A DNA stretch of 11,821 bases. It comes from Anaerolineales bacterium. GTDB lineage: Bacteria > Chloroflexota > Anaerolineae > Anaerolineales > JABWBV01. The translations under genes and the position numbers were made by a program. Where the stretch lies: contig JALUWE010000244.1 in NCBI GenBank assembly GCA_027019845.1, forward strand, positions 1-11,821. Direction: 5' to 3'. The notes beneath the pieces were generated by a model. That model did not search any database and was not told the DNA's origin. It worked only from the letters and a program-made list of their open reading frames with translations. Positions 1-6,581 of this stretch are shown piece by piece (the first letter of the stretch is position 1; every line of letters starts with the position of its first letter).

Positions 1-127
1 CGGAGAGGCGGGCGACCATGCCGACCAGCGCGGCTCCCATCGCGCCGGCCACCGCGGAGGCCGCGCCCCCGCCGGTGGCGTTGTCTGCGGGGTCGAGCAC
101 GCGTAGAAAAGCGGTGTAATCTTGCAT
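1..127 (-). CDS. Cyclodeaminase/cyclohydrolase-family protein, N-terminus only (partial)
   Basis: Only the first 42 residues are visible; the gene runs off the left edge. The peptide begins MQDYTAFLRVLDP and has a Gly/Ala-rich stretch (GGGAASAVAGAMGAALVGMV) typical of the formiminotransferase-cyclodeaminase C-terminal family. That family includes FchA methenyl-tetrahydrofolate cyclohydrolase and the cyclodeaminase that releases ammonia from 5-formimino-tetrahydrofolate. The ATG is preceded by CCAGGAG at a good distance, so the start is well supported. It lies 71 bp downstream of the histidine ammonia-lyase gene on the same strand. This fits histidine breakdown, where the formimino group goes to the folate pool. 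Which of the two activities it has cannot be told from this fragment. Confidence 0.8.
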   Translation of the reverse strand, partial: MQDYTAFLRVLDPADNATGGGAASAVAGAMGAALVGMVARLS

Positions 128-198
128 GTTTGCTCCTGGGTTGAATATTGTACGCGGATTACCGCTGGTATTTTTCAATTTTAACCCAACAACCGTTC

Positions 199-1743
199 TT
201 ATGGCCCCGCCAGCCCTTCCGCTTGCATTACCTTCACCAATGCCTGGATGTCCGGGGTGGTTTCGCGGTCGTGTTGCATGAAGGGGACGTGCTGGCGGAT
301 GGTGTGGTACGCGGCGCGGGTGCCCCTGCCGAGGCGGGCGGGGCCGTCCGGGCGCAGATCAATGGCCTGAGCCGCGGTGATCATCTCGATAGCCACGATG
401 TGGCGCACGTTATCGATCACCTCCAGCGCGTGCCGGGCCGCGTTGGCCCCCATGCTGACGTGGTCTTCCTGGTTTGCGCTGGAGGGGATGCTGTCCACGC
501 TGTCGGGGTGTGCCAGGGTTTTGTTGTCCGAGACGAGGGCTGCCGCGGTGTATTGCGGGATCATCAGCCCGCTGTCCAGGCCGCTGCTGTGAACCAGCAT
601 GGCGGGCAGGCCGCCGTTCAGGGCCGGGTCGAGCAAGCGGAAAGTGCGCCGCTCCGAGATGTCGCCGATCTCGGCCACCGCGATGGCCAGAAAATCCAGC
701 CACATGGCAGGCCCCTGCCCGTGGAAGTTGCCGCCGGAGACAGCCCGCGGTCCCTCGCCGGGCAGATCGACGAAGATCAACGGGTTGTCGGAGGCCGCGT
801 TGATCGCGCCGGTAAAACGCGCCCGCAAAAAGGCCAGCGTATCACGGACCGGGCCGAGCACCTGCGGGGTGCAGCGCAGGCTGTAGGCGTCCTGCACCTT
901 TTGGGGTACGGAATCGATCAACCGGCTGCCTTCGATCAGGCGCAGCAGGTTGGCCGCGGTGGCGCTCTGGCCGGGCTGGTTGTTGGCGCGGTGCAAGGCG
1001 GGGTGGAACGCGGCGGAAATGCCCAGCAGGGCTTCCAGGCTGAGCGCGGCCGCGACTTCGGCCTGTTCGAGCAGGATTTCCGCGTCGTACACCCCCAGCG
1101 CGCCGGCAGCGGCCATGAACGTGGTGCCGTTGGAGAGCGCCAGCCCCTCTTTGGCCTCCAATACCAGCCGTTCCAACCCGGCGCGGCGCATGGCCTCCGC
1201 GCCGGAGAGCAGTTCCCCCCGGTACCAGGCTTTGCCGGAATAGCCGCCGTCCGCGGCCTCCCCGTCACGGGTCAAGACCACCGCGATGTGCGCCAGGGGC
1301 GCCAGGTCGCCAGACGCGCCCAGCGAGCCTTTGGCCGGGACATAAGGCGTCACCCCGCGGTTGAGCATCTCGATCAGGGTTGCCACCACCACGGGGCGCA
1401 CGCCCGAATACCCTTTGGCCAGCGAATTCGCCCGGATCAACATCATGGCGCGCACCACCTCCGGCGCCAGGGGTTCGCCCACCCCGGCCAGGCAGGAAAG
1501 AATCAGGTTGCGAGACAGTTTGCGGGTCTGGTCGGGGGGGATGCTGACGGTTGCCAGCGGGCCAAAACCGGTGTTCACCCCGTAAATGGTCGTCTTCCCC
1601 TCCTGCACGGTGTGCTCTACCCACTGGTAGCTGGCGCGCATTCGCTCTTCAACGCGTGACGCCAGCGGCGCCACTTTTTCGCCATGGCGCGCCACGGCAA
1701 CCACATCCTCGATGGTCAACTGCTCGCCGTCTAATTGAGGCAT
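199..1743 (-). CDS. hutH: Histidine ammonia-lyase (HAL/PAL/TAL family)
   Basis: A 514-residue lyase that should deaminate L-histidine to trans-urocanate, the first step of histidine degradation, in the cytoplasm. The MIO cofactor precursor Ala143-Ser144-Gly145 lies in GSLGASGDLAPLAH. Other family residues are visible: Tyr54 (YGVNTGFG), Asn205 (LALSNGT), Tyr287 and Arg290 (QDAYSLRC), Phe340 (GGNFHG) and Glu426 (SSANQEDHVSMG). The NQEDHVSM motif is the HAL type; PAL and TAL differ there. One position is unusual: Cys84 in LILSCLAGVG sits where Pseudomonas HutH has His83. The start at 1743 is chosen because AGGAG ends 6 nt upstream of it. An ATG 18 nt further upstream gives a longer frame, but its codon lies before the AGGAG, and the ATG between the two abuts the AGGAG. 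Length is normal for HutH. It is probably co-transcribed with the cyclodeaminase-family gene. Confidence 0.93.
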   Translation of the reverse strand: MPQLDGEQLTIEDVVAVARHGEKVAPLASRVEERMRASYQWVEHTVQEGKTTIYGVNTGFGPLATVSIPPDQTRKLSRNLILSCLAGVGEPLAPEVVRAMMLIRANSLAKGYSGVRPVVVATLIEMLNRGVTPYVPAKGSLGASGDLAPLAHIAVVLTRDGEAADGGYSGKAWYRGELLSGAEAMRRAGLERLVLEAKEGLALSNGTTFMAAAGALGVYDAEILLEQAEVAAALSLEALLGISAAFHPALHRANNQPGQSATAANLLRLIEGSRLIDSVPQKVQDAYSLRCTPQVLGPVRDTLAFLRARFTGAINAASDNPLIFVDLPGEGPRAVSGGNFHGQGPAMWLDFLAIAVAEIGDISERRTFRLLDPALNGGLPAMLVHSSGLDSGLMIPQYTAAALVSDNKTLAHPDSVDSIPSSANQEDHVSMGANAARHALEVIDNVRHIVAIEMITAAQAIDLRPDGPARLGRGTRAAYHTIRQHVPFMQHDRETTPDIQALVKVMQAEGLAGP

Positions 1744-1758
1744 ACACATCTCCTGTAG
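1741..1758 (-). promoter_or_regulatory. Ribosome binding site deciding the hutH start
   Basis: Read on the minus strand, ACAGGAGATGTGTATG contains AGGAG followed by ATG-TGT-ATG. The first ATG touches the AGGAG and is too close to be used well. The second, at 1743, has a 6-nt spacing. This supports the MPQLDGEQ start. Confidence 0.7.
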
Positions 1759-1840
1759 CAAGATCGAAAATCAAAAATCGGCAATGTAGGCGCGGCGGCG
1801 TCCGGCCCTGACAAACGCGTCATCTCCCCCCACTATGCCC
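1744..1840 (-). other. 97-bp spacer between glycosyltransferase and hutH
   Basis: The spacer contains an AT-rich near-repeat (GATCGAAAATCAAAAATCGG on the plus strand, 1762-1781). I see no clear -10/-35 pair or terminator. The two flanking genes could share a transcript, or hutH could have a weak promoter here; the sequence does not decide this. Confidence 0.4.
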
Positions 1841-3670
1841 CTACTCCGCCACCTCCACCCGCAAAATCACCATCGCGGGCAGGTAATTGCTAACCGGCGC
1901 GCTGCCGAACAACCACTCATCGAACGGCACCTCGAAAGAGGCCACCTCGACGAGGCGCAAATTCGGGTCTTCGTAAACGCCCATTTGCTTGGCAAAGCTG
2001 GCGATCTGATCGCCATCGCGGTTGAAAGAGACAGAGGCCAACAGGAACTGGATGTCCTTGTCGCGCAGGTATTGGGAGTAATTTTTGCCCGCCGCGCGGT
2101 AGGCCAAAAGTTCCTTGTTCACGAAGCCGAACATATCGGCAATCGGCTGGCGCGCGTAATACCGCAGCGGCCCCAGATCGGTCGCGCCGATCAAGGCCTG
2201 TGGCGGCAGGTTTTGATCGATGTAGCGCGCCGCGGGGATGTGTACCGTGGACATGTACTTCAGGTTAGCGCGATACACCTGCCCCCAATAGGCCAGACTG
2301 ACGGCTACCAGCCCGAAGGTGAACACCAAAGCCAGCGCCCGCGCCCAATTGCGGCGCAAAAGCAGCACCCCGGCCAGTAATGTCCACCACAAAAGCAGGT
2401 GATTCATCGGCGCGTAGCGCCCGGCAGACCCGGGAATACCCAACAAAAAAGCATACAGCAGGTTGTGTATCAACGTCCAGATCAGCGCCACAGCCAGCAG
2501 CCGGTGCGCGGGACGCTGCCAGCGAAAAGCTGCACGTCGTTTCCAAAGCGACCGGACCACCAGCGTGCCAAAAAACAGCAACCCCAGCACGACCACGGAG
2601 AACGCCACAACGGGAAAAGAATACTGCTCACGAGCCAGCGGCCCGGTCACTCGGATTCTAAAACCCGGCAACATCACGCTGCCCGTCATATACAAAAACG
2701 CGTACCCCATCCAGGACAGGGTATACAGTAACGGGGGGAATTCCAACAGCCAGGCTACCAGCGGATTCCACTCACCCACCACCTTGCGCGCCTCCGCATA
2801 CACCACCTGTTTGCCGAAAAAACTGGTCTGAACCGGCACCCCTTCTCGAAACTGCAAAAACAACAGCCAGGGCAGCACAATGAGCAGAATCGGAACCACA
2901 AGCCGCCATGTCCAGCTTCCCACGCGTCGCCGTCGCAGCCACTCCACCAGCAAAATGACGCCCCCCAGGGCCGCGCCCTCTGTCCGGGTCAGACCGAGCA
3001 AGCCGATGGTCACACCCAGGGCCACCCAACGCTCACGAACGTACAGATTCAACGCCAGCAACGCCAACGCAACGAACAACATCGTCTCCATCCCGCTCAA
3101 CGCCATCCAGACGAAATTTCCCGGCAGCACCACCAGCAAAGCCCCCAAAAACGCAACCAGCAATCGAGGGCCGTCTCTGCCCACCGGCAGCACCGCGGCC
3201 AGCAAATCGAACGCCAAAAAGCCGCTCAACACCAACAAAAACACCCCTGAAATGCGGCCTGCCAGCAGCGGCGCCACCCCACCCCACTGAAAAGCAGCCA
3301 GCACCAATACCCACAGGAGACTGCTCGTCCCAATCCCCTCCGAAACCCCCGGATTGAACGTAAACTCCCCCAACAGGGCCAGATTGCGCGCGTAAGTGAA
3401 GTGAACATACGCATCCCCTACCGGAAATGCCTCCGGCTGTCCCCACAAGAATCCTGTTGCGCTCCCTCCAGCGGCCAGGCCAACCAACAACATCAAAACC
3501 CAATACAACGACAAACGTCTGAGCCGAATGACCGGCCAACGAAATATTCGCTCTGGTAAAATCGTCTGGCTGGTGAGCCTGTGCGCCCAATACGCCACCC
3601 CGCTGGCCTGAAAAACTTTTCGAATGCGTTGTGCCAAACGACGTTCCCACGCATCTAAAAAGGTAAGCAT
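1841..3670 (-). CDS. GT-C-type integral membrane glycosyltransferase
   Basis: A 609-residue protein with about eleven to thirteen hydrophobic segments, the first near residues 54-75. After it comes a loop with GDAYVHFTYARNL (residues 85-97), then FNPG and GTSSLLW. This matches the pattern (D)DAYI-x-x-RYARNL...NPG...G-TS-x-LW seen in polyprenyl-phosphate-sugar-dependent GT-C enzymes, with Asp86 as the likely catalytic acidic residue. Further family-like marks are SGMET (192-196), TRTEG (228-232) and GRYAPMNH (417-424). The C-terminal 150 residues are mostly soluble and probably face outside, with YIDQNLPPQALIGATDLG near 483-500. It probably moves a sugar from a lipid carrier to a glycan, lipid or protein on the outer face of the membrane; the acceptor is unknown. 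The RBS AAAGGA is 8 nt upstream of the ATG. Divergent from a lipoprotein gene with only 3 bp between the start codons. Confidence 0.78.
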   Translation of the reverse strand: MLTFLDAWERRLAQRIRKVFQASGVAYWAHRLTSQTILPERIFRWPVIRLRRLSLYWVLMLLVGLAAGGSATGFLWGQPEAFPVGDAYVHFTYARNLALLGEFTFNPGVSEGIGTSSLLWVLVLAAFQWGGVAPLLAGRISGVFLLVLSGFLAFDLLAAVLPVGRDGPRLLVAFLGALLVVLPGNFVWMALSGMETMLFVALALLALNLYVRERWVALGVTIGLLGLTRTEGAALGGVILLVEWLRRRRVGSWTWRLVVPILLIVLPWLLFLQFREGVPVQTSFFGKQVVYAEARKVVGEWNPLVAWLLEFPPLLYTLSWMGYAFLYMTGSVMLPGFRIRVTGPLAREQYSFPVVAFSVVVLGLLFFGTLVVRSLWKRRAAFRWQRPAHRLLAVALIWTLIHNLLYAFLLGIPGSAGRYAPMNHLLLWWTLLAGVLLLRRNWARALALVFTFGLVAVSLAYWGQVYRANLKYMSTVHIPAARYIDQNLPPQALIGATDLGPLRYYARQPIADMFGFVNKELLAYRAAGKNYSQYLRDKDIQFLLASVSFNRDGDQIASFAKQMGVYEDPNLRLVEVASFEVPFDEWLFGSAPVSNYLPAMVILRVEVAE

Positions 3671-3695
3671 ACGATGATCCTTTCGTACAGAAAAA
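3660..3695. promoter_or_regulatory. Overlapping divergent start region (3-bp gap)
   Basis: The ATG of the glycosyltransferase (3668-3670, minus) and that of the lipoprotein (3674-3676, plus) are separated by 3 bp. Each Shine-Dalgarno sequence therefore lies inside the other gene's coding sequence. The promoters must also overlap the opposite coding region; I could not assign convincing -35/-10 pairs. Confidence 0.55.
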
Positions 3696-4252
3696 TGCTT
3701 TATTCACTTCTTTTTGGGCTGATATTTGCGCTGACTGCCTGCCAGCCGCAAACTGCCAGCCCACCCCTCGCTGTCTTCACACCCACCACCATCCCGGCGG
3801 GGGGCAACACCGCGGCCCCCACGGCCACACTCACCCCAGAGGAGAAAAACATGCCCATCACCCAAACGCCCTCCGCGGCTCGCAAACCCGACGCGGACGT
3901 GCTGTTCGTCAAGGCCATCCAAAATGAAGATGGCTCCTGGACATTTCACGTCACCGTGCAACATCCCGATACCGGCTGGGAAGATTACGCCGACGGCTGG
4001 GACGTGGTGCTCCCTGACGGCACAGTCATCAAACCCAACCCCGACTCACCCTTCACCCGTTTGCTGGTACACCCTCACGTGAACGAGCAGCCATTCACCC
4101 GCAGCCAGAGCGGGATACGCATCCCGGAGGGCGTTACCCAGGTCACCGTTCGCGCCCATGACCTGCTCGATGGCTTCGGGGGTCAGGAGATCACCCTCGA
4201 CCTGAGCATCGACGCAACCGAAAATTACCAGATCATCCGAACATCCAAATAA
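3674..4252 (+). CDS. Secreted lipoprotein of unknown function
   Basis: A 192-residue protein with a type II signal peptide: basic start, hydrophobic SLLFGLIFALTAC, and lipobox LTAC with Cys23. A low-complexity Pro/Thr/Ala linker covers about residues 24-70. A compact, probably all-beta domain follows (about 73-192), with motifs NEDGSWTFHVTVQHPDTGWE, ADGWDVVLPDG, HPHVNEQPFTR and VTVRAHD. I recall similar short uncharacterised secreted proteins with a HxHVNEQPFTR core, but know no function for them. The ATG at 3674 is preceded by AAAAAGG about 10 nt upstream. A second in-frame ATG at 3695 has a poorer site and would leave a short n-region. Its promoter must lie inside the divergent glycosyltransferase gene. 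Confidence 0.75.
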   Translation: MILSYRKMLYSLLFGLIFALTACQPQTASPPLAVFTPTTIPAGGNTAAPTATLTPEEKNMPITQTPSAARKPDADVLFVKAIQNEDGSWTFHVTVQHPDTGWEDYADGWDVVLPDGTVIKPNPDSPFTRLLVHPHVNEQPFTRSQSGIRIPEGVTQVTVRAHDLLDGFGGQEITLDLSIDATENYQIIRTSK

Positions 4253-4280
4253 CGCCAGGCTAGATGCTACCACAAAAAAT

Positions 4281-4353
4281 GGAGTAGGGAGAAGGGAGTA
4301 GGGAGTGGGGAGTGGGGAGTGGGGAGTGGGGAGTGGGGATAGGGATAGGGAGT
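4281..4353 (+). repeat. GGGGAGT tandem repeat, G-quadruplex-prone
   Basis: Variants GGGAGTA/GGGAGAA lead into four exact 7-bp GGGGAGT units at 4307-4334, then GGGATAGGGATAGGGAGT. Many runs of three or four G separated by 2-3 nt fit a G-quadruplex pattern on the plus strand. It begins 28 bp after the stop of the first lipoprotein gene. Related GGGAGTA-type sequence appears on the opposite strand at 11657-11727. Confidence 0.85.
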
Positions 4354-4395
4354 ACACCAATTCCCAACCCTTCGACTTCGCTCAGGGCAAGCCCC

Positions 4396-4628
4396 CATCC
4401 TTCGACTACAGGCTCGCTCCGTTCAGGATGCCATTCCCAATTCACAATTCACCATTCACAATTCACCATTCACAATTCCCCCTCCCCATCCTTCGACTAC
4501 AAGCTCGCTCCGTTCAGGATGCCATTCCCAATTCACAATTAACCGTTCACAATTCACCATTCACAATTCCCCCTCCCCATCCTTCGACTACGAGCCGGGC
4601 TTCGCCCGCCCTCCGCTCAGGATGCAAT
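4396..4628 (+). repeat. 91-bp direct repeat, two full copies and a partial third
   Basis: Copy 1 is 4396-4486, copy 2 is 4487-4577, and the partial third copy starts at 4578. Copies 1 and 2 differ at only three positions. Each unit starts CATCCTTCGACTAC, passes GCTCGCTCCGTTCAGGATG, then has an AT-rich run of ATTCACAATTCACC-like sub-repeats and ends CCCCCTCCC. The CATCCT and AGGATG ends of the first part can pair as a small hairpin. A related element (TTCGACTTCGCTCAGG) precedes it at 4371-4386. The third copy diverges after CTTCGACTACGAG. This looks like an intergenic repeat family, not a coding region. Confidence 0.88.
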
Positions 4629-4672
4629 TACCCAATTACCCAATTACCCAATTACCCAATTACCCAATATCC
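4625..4672 (+). repeat. 8-bp TACCCAAT tandem array
   Basis: About five head-to-tail copies of ATTACCCA/TACCCAAT, ending in CCAATATCCAATCC. The array ends about 25 nt before the TTG start of the second lipoprotein gene. Copy-number change would alter its leader length. Confidence 0.85.
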
Positions 4673-4683
4673 AATCCCCCATC

Positions 4684-4700
4684 AAAGGAAAAAAACCTTG
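4684..4700 (+). promoter_or_regulatory. RBS and TTG start codon of second lipoprotein
   Basis: AAAGGA at 4684-4689 is followed after 8 nt by TTG (4698-4700). Translation from this TTG gives MTPPRPR and then a clean hydrophobic core ending in LAAC, a textbook lipoprotein signal. No in-frame ATG or GTG nearby gives a sensible signal peptide. Confidence 0.75.
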
Positions 4701-6140
4701 ACCCCTCCTCGCCCCCGCACAACAACCCTCCCGCTGCTTGTCGTCCTCCTCATCTTGCTGGCCGCCTGTCAGACCAACCCACCCGCCCCAACCAACCCGC
4801 CAGCCACTCCACCAAGAACCACCCAACCGGCAAGCCAACCACCCACCCAGGCCCCTACCCCCTCCAGCACACCGGTCATCGAGCCGCCTGTGCTGCCCAT
4901 CGACATCTTCGGCACGGGCACCCTCACCCCTACCGTCAGCCTCAACACCCTGACCCTGTTCGGCTACACCTACCAGCAGCCCGACGGCAACCGCTTCGTC
5001 GAAGGGCAGGGCAACCTGTTGAACCTGGAGGCGACCGTCATCCCGCTGGAAGGGCTGCCACGCTGGGTGGTTGGGGGGCCGATAGACGGTAATGGCAGCA
5101 TCTGGGCGGTGGTGCTCGAAGACGGCCGCGTGCAGGGGTTCATGCTGCTCGAAGGCCGCCTCGCCCCGCTGGACATCTTCCCCCAACAACTCGCCCCGGG
5201 CCAGCCGCCGCTGCTGATCATCGACCGCGGCGTCCCCTCCCTGGTCACAGCCCCCAGCCCCCAGGCTTCCACGCTCACCCATCCGGTGGTGCTATCCGTC
5301 GATCCGCTTCGCATGGCTTTCATCGAAAACAACGGCGACCTGGTGCTGTGGGAGAACGGCGAAATCGGACGCCTGGCGCTCAATGCGCTGCCGGATGCCC
5401 GCATCTTGCAGGACGAAAACGACCGGCTGCTGCTGCTCACGGATGCGACCACACGCTACACCCACGCGGTGCTGGGGGACGATCTGGAAGCCGGTAGTAT
5501 TTCGCTGGTGGCAACCAACCCCGCCCTCGAGCTGGTGTGGACTCTCCCCCTGCCGGACAACAGAGTGGTGGAGGGCATTGCCCCGATTTGGACCGACCTG
5601 GACGGCAACGGCGAGAGAGAGATCATCGTCACCGCTTCGGACGAGGAAAACGGCGCGCAAATCCTGCTGTTCGACGAGCAGGGGGAGCAAATCGCGGCCG
5701 GCCCGGCCATCGGCAGGGGGTTTCGCTGGCGCCACCAACTGCTGGCCGCGCCCTTTGGCCCGGCAGGCAAAAACTACCTGGTCGATGTGCTCACCCCGCA
5801 CATCGGCGGCGTGGTGGAGTTTTACCAATGGGTCGAAGACCGCCTGGACATCCTGGCCGAATTGCCGGGGTACAGTTCCCACAAAATCGGCTCGCGCAAC
5901 TTCGATATGGCACTGGCAGGGGATTTGGACGGCGACGCCGCGGTCGAGCTGCTGGTACCCAACAACGAGATGGACGCGCTGGGCGCACTGCGCCTCGCCA
6001 ACCGCAACATCACGCTCGACTGGGAAATTCAATTGGAAAGCCTGCTGACGACCAACTTGAGCGCGGTCACTCTGCAAGATGGTTCGATTGCCATCGCGAT
6101 GGGGGTGGATGACAACAGGCTGCTCATCTGGAGTCCATGA
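4698..6140 (+). CDS. Lipoprotein with FG-GAP/VCBS-like repeat domain
   Basis: A 480-residue exported lipoprotein started at TTG. The signal peptide is MTPPRPR, then a Leu/Val-rich core (about 11-21), then lipobox LAAC with Cys24. A Pro/Thr/Ser/Gln-rich linker spans about 25-67. The rest is rich in short beta strands with recurring WxV-LEDGRV or LVLWENGE turns, suggesting a beta-propeller. Two sites resemble the calcium-binding loop of FG-GAP/integrin-alpha repeats: TDLDGNGEREIIV (299-311) and GDLDGDAAVELLV (408-420). The second lacks the Gly in DxDGxG, so its metal loop is imperfect. It is likely anchored on the outer face of the membrane; a binding or scaffold role is inference and no catalytic motif is seen. 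The extended frame upstream to 4305 is translated repeat and not credible protein. Confidence 0.78.
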   Translation: MTPPRPRTTTLPLLVVLLILLAACQTNPPAPTNPPATPPRTTQPASQPPTQAPTPSSTPVIEPPVLPIDIFGTGTLTPTVSLNTLTLFGYTYQQPDGNRFVEGQGNLLNLEATVIPLEGLPRWVVGGPIDGNGSIWAVVLEDGRVQGFMLLEGRLAPLDIFPQQLAPGQPPLLIIDRGVPSLVTAPSPQASTLTHPVVLSVDPLRMAFIENNGDLVLWENGEIGRLALNALPDARILQDENDRLLLLTDATTRYTHAVLGDDLEAGSISLVATNPALELVWTLPLPDNRVVEGIAPIWTDLDGNGEREIIVTASDEENGAQILLFDEQGEQIAAGPAIGRGFRWRHQLLAAPFGPAGKNYLVDVLTPHIGGVVEFYQWVEDRLDILAELPGYSSHKIGSRNFDMALAGDLDGDAAVELLVPNNEMDALGALRLANRNITLDWEIQLESLLTTNLSAVTLQDGSIAIAMGVDDNRLLIWSP

Positions 6141-6167
6141 GGCACGCGGAGTATGCCCATGACAGTA

Positions 6168-6255
6168 CTTTGAGACCTCACAGGTCTACTACCACACGAT
6201 GCAGGAAGATTTTTGCATCCGGGCATCTCCATGCGCTTTGAGACCTGTGAGGTCT
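6168..6255. repeat. Pair of 15-bp palindromes, second is the flipped first
   Basis: CTTTGAGACCTCACAGGTCT (6168-6187) and CTTTGAGACCTGTGAGGTCT (6236-6255). The left flank CTTTG is direct, while the cores AGACCT-CAC-AGGTCT and AGACCT-GTG-AGGTCT are exact reverse complements of each other. Each can form a 6-bp stem with a 3-nt loop. They lie between the 3' ends of two convergent genes. Confidence 0.8.
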
Positions 6256-6296
6256 GGGTGCGACTTTTCAAGTGCGTAAGTCCTGCCCATGAAACA

Positions 6297-6327
6297 ACAG
6301 ACTTCCGAGAAAACTTCGGAAGTCTGT
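6297..6327 (-). terminator. 12-bp-stem hairpin, terminator of the metal-chaperone gene
   Basis: ACAGACTTCCGA (6297-6308) and TCGGAAGTCTGT (6316-6327) form a perfect 12-bp stem with a 7-nt loop. On the minus strand it is followed by TGTTTC, a weak T-rich tail, and it sits 27 bp beyond the stop of the HMA gene. There is no T-run on the plus side, so plus-strand termination of the lipoprotein gene here is less clear. Confidence 0.65.
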
Positions 6328-6353
6328 CTGGAGTGGTTCTTCGCTCTTCGGGG

Positions 6354-6581
6354 CTACGAAACCTGGACGAGGTCGTGCCCTTCAGGAGGGTAGTGAATCT
6401 CCTTGAGTACCGCGATGATCTGCTCTTCCGTCGCGGGAGGGGCGAAGGTAATCGTGGCCTGGTGGGTCTCGTGGCTGGCGCTGACGGACTGCACACCCGC
6501 CAACTCGCCAACTTTCTTTTCGATGGTCTGCACACAGTGGCCGCAACTGATGGCCGGAATGTTGTAGGTAACGGTGGTCAT
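6354..6581 (-). CDS. Heavy-metal-associated (HMA) domain protein, copper-chaperone-like
   Basis: A 75-residue single-domain protein: MTTVTYNIPAISCGHCVQTI, then EKKVGELAGV, then a beta-alpha-beta end. The CxxC metal site is Cys-Gly-His-Cys in ISCGHC (about residues 13-16), preceded by Ile-Ser where CopZ has Met-Thr or similar. Length and fold pattern fit CopZ/Atx1-type metallochaperones that carry Cu(I), or occasionally other soft metals, to a P-type ATPase. No ATPase or metal regulator is in the window, so it is a stand-alone gene here. AAAGGAG is 7 nt upstream of the ATG, which fixes the start; the open frame runs 50 codons further up through the promoter and should not be used. A strong promoter lies just upstream and a hairpin terminator just downstream, so it is a monocistronic unit. 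Confidence 0.85.
   Translation of the reverse strand: MTTVTYNIPAISCGHCVQTIEKKVGELAGVQSVSASHETHQATITFAPPATEEQIIAVLKEIHYPPEGHDLVQVS

Larger units (their letters stand above)
4253..4697. other. 445-bp repeat-filled intergenic region
   Basis: Nearly all of the space between the two lipoprotein genes is simple or direct repeat sequence. I see no clear terminator after the first gene and no convincing sigma70 promoter. One reading frame is open through the whole repeat tract in phase with the second lipoprotein gene, which could mislead a gene caller into a start at 4305. Confidence 0.7.

Noticed and set aside
148..1659. Long open frame (503 codons) on the plus strand opposite hutH
   Set aside because: It is the antisense shadow of a clear HutH in high-GC DNA. 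Its translation is low-complexity Gly/Arg/Ala/His without domains, and no RBS is evident.
199..1743. Phenylalanine or tyrosine ammonia-lyase
   Set aside because: The NQEDHVSM motif with Glu426 and the folate-linked neighbour favour histidine as substrate, despite Cys84.
3033..3764. Open frame of 243 codons on the minus strand across the divergent start region
   Set aside because: It overlaps the well-supported glycosyltransferase and lipoprotein in another frame, and its Gly/Arg-rich translation resembles no family.
4312..4542. Small frames within the repeat tract as repeat proteins
   Set aside because: They are translations of simple and 91-bp repeats with no RBS. Sub-repeat composition explains the amino acid pattern.
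4396..4628. CRISPR array
   Set aside because: The 91-bp units adjoin directly with no unique spacers, there are only about 2.5 copies, and no cas genes are present.
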